Below, one piece after another: positions 60,037-64,000 of a DNA stretch of 64,000 nucleotides (its first letter is position 1; the number at the start of each line of letters is the position of its first letter). The translations under genes were made by a program, and so were the position numbers. The stretch covers positions 372,001-436,000 of the forward strand of contig NZ_CP107913.1 of the NCBI RefSeq assembly GCF_036014115.1, written 5' to 3'. The notes beneath the pieces were generated by a model. That model searched no databases, had not been told where the DNA came from, and saw only the letters and a list, made by a program, of their open reading frames with translations. The stretch comes from Streptomyces sp. NBC_00448 (GTDB taxonomy: Bacteria; Actinomycetota; Actinomycetes; Streptomycetales; Streptomycetaceae).

Positions 60037-60774
60037 ATGGCGATCGTTGTGGTGACCGGGACGGGCACCGAGGTGGGCAAGACGGTGGCGACGGCGGCGG
60101 TCGCGGCTGCTTCGCTGGCTCAGGGGCTGAGCGTGGCGGTGCTGAAACCCGCGCAGACGGGGGTGCTCGAGGGCGAACCCGGGGACGCCGCGGAGGTCGC
60201 GCGGCTGGCCGGTGAGGTGACGGCGGTGGAACTGGCGCGCTACCCGGAGCCGTTGGCGCCGGCCACGGCGGCGCGGCGCTCGGGGCGGGCGGCGGTGACC
60301 CCGGAGGAGATCGCCGAGGCCGCGGCGAAGCTCTCGGCCGTGCACGACGTGGTGCTGGTGGAGGGCGCCGGGGGGCTGCTGGTGCGGTACGACGAGAAGG
60401 GCTCCACGCTGGCGGACACGGCGTCGCTGCTGCACGCGGGCGTGCTGCTGGTCGCGCCCGCGGGGCTGGGCACGTTGAACGCGACGGCGCTGACCGCGGA
60501 GGCGATGCGGGCCCGCAAACTCACCTGCCTCGGTGTGATCATCGGCAGTTGGGCGAGCGAACCGGGCCTGGCCGAGCGCTGCAACGTGCTGGACCTGCCG
60601 GAGTCGGCGGGGGCGCCGCTGCTGGGCGCGTTGCCGCAGGCTGCCGCGTCCCTGTCGCCGACGGCGTTCCGCGCCGCGGCCCGTGACTGGCTCGCTCCGC
60701 AGCTGGGCGGCGTGTGGGACCCGGCCGCCTTCGCGCACGTCTACGGGCCTCCGCAGCCCGCCGCGCAGGGGTAG
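60037..60774 (+). CDS. bioD: Dethiobiotin synthetase
   Basis: 245 aa from the ATG at 60037 with GAGGGGAG upstream. ATP-dependent ring closure of DAPA to dethiobiotin. P-loop VVTGTGTEVGKTVATAAV at the N-terminus, KPAQTGV, and VEGAGGLLVRY, all family hallmarks. Slightly longer C-terminus than usual. The bioA-bioD gap holds the antisense ribB fragment. Confidence 0.95.
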   Translation: MAIVVVTGTGTEVGKTVATAAVAAASLAQGLSVAVLKPAQTGVLEGEPGDAAEVARLAGEVTAVELARYPEPLAPATAARRSGRAAVTPEEIAEAAAKLSAVHDVVLVEGAGGLLVRYDEKGSTLADTASLLHAGVLLVAPAGLGTLNATALTAEAMRARKLTCLGVIIGSWASEPGLAERCNVLDLPESAGAPLLGALPQAAASLSPTAFRAAARDWLAPQLGGVWDPAAFAHVYGPPQPAAQG

Positions 60775-60835
60775 GCCGGGGTGGAGCGGGGCGGGGGCTT
60801 GTGGCCCGGTCCGGATCGGCGCCCCGGCGACACCC

Positions 60836-61207
60836 TCAGCCGGTCCAGGCGCGCAGCTCGCGGGCGATCCGGTCGACGCCGACGCCGCCGTCCTTGACCA
60901 GGCGGGCCAGATCGCGGACCTGCTCGGGCGACGTGGTGACCTTCAGCCCCTCCGCGACGAGGTAGGCGTAGGCCACGGCGGTGGCGAACAGCGCGTTGGA
61001 CCGCTCCAGGGCCGGCACGTGCAGCAGCAACTGGAGCAGTGCGGCCGCCCGCAGGTGCTCGTCTCCGTAGACGGGGCGGCCGAATATCTCGGCGCGGTGC
61101 CGGCTCACGGCGGCGACGAGCGCGCCCCAGTCGGTGACCTGTGGGTCCCCCGGTGTGTTGTGTTCGGCGACCATCAGCAGCCAGGCGAGGTCGATCCGCA
61201 GGGTCAA
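60836..61207 (-). CDS. Fic/Doc-like toxin with degenerate catalytic motif
   Basis: 123 aa from a TTG at 61207 that overlaps the antitoxin stop codon (TTGA). Doc-type fold (LAWLLMVAEHNTPGDPQVTDWGALVAAVSRHRAEIFGRPVYGDEHLRAAALLQLLLH...). The canonical HPFxDGNKR loop is replaced by HVPALERSNALFATA: His and Asn remain but the spacing and Asp-Gly are lost. This variant is common in actinobacteria; AMPylation or kinase activity is therefore uncertain. Confidence 0.82.
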   Translation of the reverse strand: MTLRIDLAWLLMVAEHNTPGDPQVTDWGALVAAVSRHRAEIFGRPVYGDEHLRAAALLQLLLHVPALERSNALFATAVAYAYLVAEGLKVTTSPEQVRDLARLVKDGGVGVDRIARELRAWTG

Positions 61208-61440
61208 CGGGCGCCTTCACCGGTGGGGGGCGTGCTGCCGAACTCCTCGTCGAAGACCGCTTCGTACCGCTTCATGAAGTCGGCCGCGGCCTGGACGAAG
61301 GCCCGGCCGTTCTCCCCCTCGTCCTGCTGGACGAGTTCCTCGATGTAGCGGTTCACGCTGATGCCGCGCTGCGAGGCGCGTTCCCGCGCCGTCTCCGCGG
61401 TGGCTTCTTCCACCCGCACGTTCAACTGGGTTTTCGCCAT
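61204..61440 (-). CDS. Ribbon-helix-helix antitoxin
   Basis: 78 aa, ATG at 61440. RHH/HicB-like start KTQLNVRVEEATAETARERASQRGISVNRYIEELVQQ (residues about 3-40) is the DNA-binding dimer domain; the acidic rest would contact the toxin. First gene of the pair, translationally coupled to the Doc-like toxin. Likely autoregulated through CTAGC / GCTAG just upstream. Confidence 0.85.
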   Translation of the reverse strand: MAKTQLNVRVEEATAETARERASQRGISVNRYIEELVQQDEGENGRAFVQAAADFMKRYEAVFDEEFGSTPPTGEGAR

Positions 61441-61449
61441 GCGACCACG

Positions 61450-61467
61450 CTAGCGCTCGGGTGCTAG
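61450..61467. promoter_or_regulatory. Candidate antitoxin operator CTAGC-N8-GCTAG
   Basis: Inverted repeat CTAGC (61450-61454) and GCTAG (61463-61467) ten bases before the antitoxin start. RHH antitoxins usually bind short palindromes at this place. Confidence 0.4.
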
Positions 61468-61596
61468 TAGCGGCAAGAGCGCTCTCCGGGATCGCCCGGA
61501 CCGCGCAGCCCGGGCGCGTCGCCGGCGTGTCCTCCGCGTGTCTCGGATCGCGAAATCCTCCGGGGCGCGGCGAGCCGGGCTGGTTGGCTGAGGCGC

Positions 61597-62019
61597 ATGA
61601 GCGATCTTCGGATACGACCGGCAGTTGTCGCGGACGCCCGCGCCGTACTGGCCTTCTGGCAGGTGGCCGCGGAGGGCACCAGCATCAGTGACGACGAGAC
61701 GGGCGTGGCCGGGCTGATCACGCGGGACCCCGAGGCCCTGCTGCTCGCCGAGCGTGACGGGGCCCTGGTGGGGACGGTGATCGCCGGGTTCGACGGCTGG
61801 CGGTGCCATCTGTACCGGCTGGCCGTTCACCCGGATGCCCGCAGGCAGGGTGTGGCCCGGGCACTGCTGGAGGCAGCGGAGGAACGGTTCCTCGCGCTCG
61901 GGGGGCGGCGCGGCGACGCGATGGTGCTGGTGGCGAACGAACGGGCGCAGCACGCGTGGCGGGCCGGCGGCTACCTGCCGGAGGAGCAGTGGCGGCGCTG
62001 GACGAAGTGGTTGGGCTAG
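61597..62019 (+). CDS. GNAT family N-acetyltransferase
   Basis: 140 aa, single GNAT domain: MSDLRIRPAVVADARAVLAFW, then LYRLAVHPDARRQGVARALLEAAEERFLA (acetyl-CoA loop RRQGVA) and HAWRAGGYLPEEQWRRWTKWLG at the end. Acceptor unknown; small peptides or antibiotics are possible by family. Monocistronic. Confidence 0.88.
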   Translation: MSDLRIRPAVVADARAVLAFWQVAAEGTSISDDETGVAGLITRDPEALLLAERDGALVGTVIAGFDGWRCHLYRLAVHPDARRQGVARALLEAAEERFLALGGRRGDAMVLVANERAQHAWRAGGYLPEEQWRRWTKWLG

Positions 62020-62186
62020 CGCCTGGCTTGGGCGGGCCCCCGGCTACCCCGTACTGTCGGCTCAGGACCGATCCCCCGGTGGGGGGCTTGCCGCGCCCCT
62101 TGATCGGGCACCCGGGCGCACTTTGCCGGGTCTGTGTGGGTGCGGGTGGGCGGGGGCTGGTTGATCATGGGGGGTGAGGTGTTCCG

Positions 62187-63551
62187 ATGATCGAAACGCT
62201 CCTGGTGGCGGTGGCGCTGCTGCTCACGTTCGTGTGCGGTGTGTTCGTCGCCGCGGAGTTCTCGTTGACGACCGTCGAGCGCGGCGAGCTGGAGCGCGCG
62301 GCGGCGGGCGGGGAGCGCGGGGCGGCGGCCGCGCTGGCCGCGGTCCGTTCGCTGACCGTGCAGTTGTCCGGTGCGCAGCTCGGCATCACCGTCACCGGGC
62401 TGATCATCGGCATGTTGGCCGAGTCGTCGGTCGCGAAGCTGCTGCGCGGGCCGCTGCGGGCGGCGGGGTTGCCCACGTCCGGGGCGGCGTCGCTGGCGCT
62501 GGTGCTGGGCACCGCGCTGTCCACGGTGGCGCTGATGGTCATCGGCGAGCTGGTGCCGAAGAACTGGGCGATCTCGCGGCCGCTGGAAGTAGCGAAGGCG
62601 GTCGCGACGCCGCAGCGCGCGTTCAGCACAGCGTTCGGGCCGCTGATCCGGCACCTGAACAACACCGCCAACCGGGTGCTGCGCCGGATGGGCCTGGAGC
62701 CGGCCGAGGAGCTGGCCTCCGCGCGCGGCCCGCAGGAGCTGCGCGCGCTGGCCCGGCACTCCGCGAAGGCGGGCGCGTTGGAGCCGGACACCGCCGAGCT
62801 GTTCGTCCGGACCATCGGCCTGGCCGACCTGACCGCCCAGAACGTGATGACGCCCCGGGTGCAGGTCACCGCCCTGGAGGCGCGCGCCACCGCCGAGGAC
62901 GTCGCGAACGCCACCCGCGCCACCGGGCTGTCCCGCTTCCCGGTCTACCGCGGCACCCTCGACGCGGTGATCGGCACCGTGCACATCAAGGACGTTCTGG
63001 CGGTCCCCGCCGACCGCAGGCCCCGGGTGCCGGTCACCGAGCTGCTGCGCGAGCCGCTGCTGGTCCCGCACTCCCTGGCCGTGGACCGACTGCTGGACCG
63101 GTTCTCCGCCCGCCGCTCGATGGCCGTGGTGATCGACGAGTACGGCGGCACCGCGGGCGTCGCCACGCTGGAGGACATCGTGGAGGAGGTGGTCGGCGAG
63201 GTGCGGGACGAGCACGACCCGCTCGAAGCGCCCGACCTGCTCTTCCTGCGCGAGGACCCGCTGGGCCGCCGGATCTACGACGCGGACGGCGCGGCCCGTA
63301 CCGAGGACCGGCTGGAGCGGATCGGGCTGCACGCGCCCGACGGGCCGTACGAGACGCTGGCCGGGCTGGTCGCCCAGCGGCTCGGGCGGATTCCGGAGCG
63401 CGGTGACGTGGTCGAGGTGGAGGGCTGGCGGATCGAGGTGACCGACGCGAGCGGGCGGCGCGCGGCGCGGGCCCGGCTGGTGTCCCCGCCGAGCGGGCCC
63501 GGCAGCGACGCCGCCGGTACGGCCGCCGACGGGACGGGGGCCGCGCGGTGA
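62187..63551 (+). CDS. Hemolysin-family (CNNM/CorC-type) transporter or cation regulator
   Basis: 454 aa, ATG with GAGGTG upstream. DUF21/CNNM domain with three to four transmembrane segments (residues 1-190: LLVAVALLLTFVCGVFVAAEFSLT, ALVLGTALSTVALMVIGELVPKNWAIS), two CBS domains (NVMTPRVQVTALEA, SLAVDRLLDRFSARRSMAVVIDEYGGTAGVATLEDIVEEVVGEVRDEHD), and a C-terminal CorC/HlyC domain. CNNM proteins move or sense Mg2+ or Co2+. Overlaps the next gene in GTGA, so two related proteins are made together. Confidence 0.93.
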   Translation: MIETLLVAVALLLTFVCGVFVAAEFSLTTVERGELERAAAGGERGAAAALAAVRSLTVQLSGAQLGITVTGLIIGMLAESSVAKLLRGPLRAAGLPTSGAASLALVLGTALSTVALMVIGELVPKNWAISRPLEVAKAVATPQRAFSTAFGPLIRHLNNTANRVLRRMGLEPAEELASARGPQELRALARHSAKAGALEPDTAELFVRTIGLADLTAQNVMTPRVQVTALEARATAEDVANATRATGLSRFPVYRGTLDAVIGTVHIKDVLAVPADRRPRVPVTELLREPLLVPHSLAVDRLLDRFSARRSMAVVIDEYGGTAGVATLEDIVEEVVGEVRDEHDPLEAPDLLFLREDPLGRRIYDADGAARTEDRLERIGLHAPDGPYETLAGLVAQRLGRIPERGDVVEVEGWRIEVTDASGRRAARARLVSPPSGPGSDAAGTAADGTGAAR

Positions 63552-64000
63552 CCGCCGTCCAGCTGGTGGTGGGCCTGCTCACCATCGTGGTGAACGCCTT
63601 CTTCGTCGGCGCCGAGTTCTCGATGATCTCGGTGCGCCGCGACCAGATCGAGCCGCGCGCCGAGGCGGGCGACCGGCGGGCGCGGCGGGTGCTGTGGGGC
63701 CTCGAACACGTCTCACCGCTGCTGGCCGCCGCCCAGCTCGGCGTCACCGCCTGCACGCTGGTGCTCGGCATCGTCGCGGAGCCGGCCATCGAGCACCTGC
63801 TGGAGCCGCTCTTCCATGCCGCGCACGTGCCGGACGGCGCGGCGCACCCGGTGTCGTTCGTGATCGCGCTGGCGGTGGCGACCTATCTGCACATGCTCTT
63901 CGGGGAGATGGTGCCGAAGAACATCACGCTCGCCGACCCCGTGCGGTCCGCCCTGCTGCTGGGCCCGCCCCTGGTCGCGCTCACCCGGGCGCTTCGTCCG
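63548..64000 (+). CDS. Second CNNM-type protein, 3' partial
   Basis: Starts at the GTG at 63548, overlapping the previous stop. The 151 visible residues include the CNNM start VVNAFFVGAEFSMISVRRDQIEPRAEAGDRRARRVLWGLEHVSPLLAAAQLGVTACTLVLGIVAEPA and FGEMVPKNITLADPVR. It runs off the window, so CBS and CorC domains are not seen. Forms a tandem pair with the upstream gene, a common streptomycete layout. Confidence 0.92.
   Translation, partial: MTAVQLVVGLLTIVVNAFFVGAEFSMISVRRDQIEPRAEAGDRRARRVLWGLEHVSPLLAAAQLGVTACTLVLGIVAEPAIEHLLEPLFHAAHVPDGAAHPVSFVIALAVATYLHMLFGEMVPKNITLADPVRSALLLGPPLVALTRALRP

Overview
The window is very GC-rich, with pervasive G/C third codon positions, GTG and TTG starts, and many GTGA/ATGA stop-start overlaps. 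Family content (MurT/GatD, DUF397/Scr1-type regulator pairs, DUF1707 proteins, a ydaO-type riboswitch before an NlpC/P60 hydrolase, a glutaminase-STAS fusion, ImmA-linked regulators) points to Streptomyces or a close relative in the Streptomycetaceae. No tRNA array, rRNA, prophage or biosynthetic cluster is visible. Most of it looks like chromosomal core with small accessory patches.

Layout. 0-11 kb: end of a FhuF-like Fe-S protein; a nickel/cobalt permease behind a match to the Nur operator; a frameshifted methyltransferase; VOC and alcohol dehydrogenase genes; a decayed tyrosine-recombinase remnant (6.8-7.5 kb); a divergent MFS exporter/TetR pair; and an F420-type NADP oxidoreductase. 11-22 kb: PrmC-like methyltransferase, beta-mannosidase, a coupled DUF4129 - small membrane protein - MoxR - DUF58 - membrane protein operon, glutaminase-STAS and a baeRF3 protein. 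22-29 kb: XRE / ImmA-like metallopeptidase / MAB_1171c membrane protein module, SRPBCC, universal stress protein, an orphan winged-helix regulator, small proteins, a long nested inverted repeat, and an acyl-CoA dehydrogenase/TetR pair sharing operator-like repeats. 30-35 kb: MurT/GatD (lipid II amidation), phosphofructokinase, CtaG-like protein. 35.5-41.5 kb: a TROVE/Ro60 protein and, just upstream on its strand, an RNA-like locus that folds as a complete tRNA(CAU) circularly permuted at the D-arm/anticodon-arm junction and closed by an 8-bp stem, best read as a Y RNA of the tRNA-mimic class. Then an epimerase, a DUF1707 protein with a His/Met tail, a PARG-like macro protein and a YbaK-type deacylase.

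41.4-46.3 kb: complete urease cluster (ureABCFGD, minus strand) preceded by a Phd/YefM antitoxin with a TGTACA operator and no adjacent toxin. 46.8-49 kb: a ClpP paralogue, then an NlpC/P60 hydrolase whose long leader carries a perfect Crp-type site and a ydaO-type (c-di-AMP) riboswitch. 49-52.3 kb: a probable copper-response cluster (DUF6153 protein, lipoprotein, His-tailed permease, small membrane protein) behind a CsoR-like palindrome. 52.3-56 kb: a secreted Scabin/pierisin-type ADP-ribosyltransferase, a GNAT protein, and an ATPase / Scr1-type XRE / DUF397 triad. 55.7-60.8 kb: biotin genes (bioF divergent from bioB-bioA, then bioD) with a ribB C-terminal fragment lodged between bioA and bioD. 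60.8-64 kb: Fic/Doc-like toxin with RHH antitoxin, a GNAT protein and two coupled CNNM/CorC-type membrane proteins, the second cut by the window end.

Nickel import under a Nur-type site (0.8 kb) and nickel-dependent urease (41-46 kb) make a functional pair. The strongest candidates for something little described are the permuted tRNA-like RNA beside the Ro60 gene, the CsoR-box cluster and the secreted ADP-ribosyltransferase.
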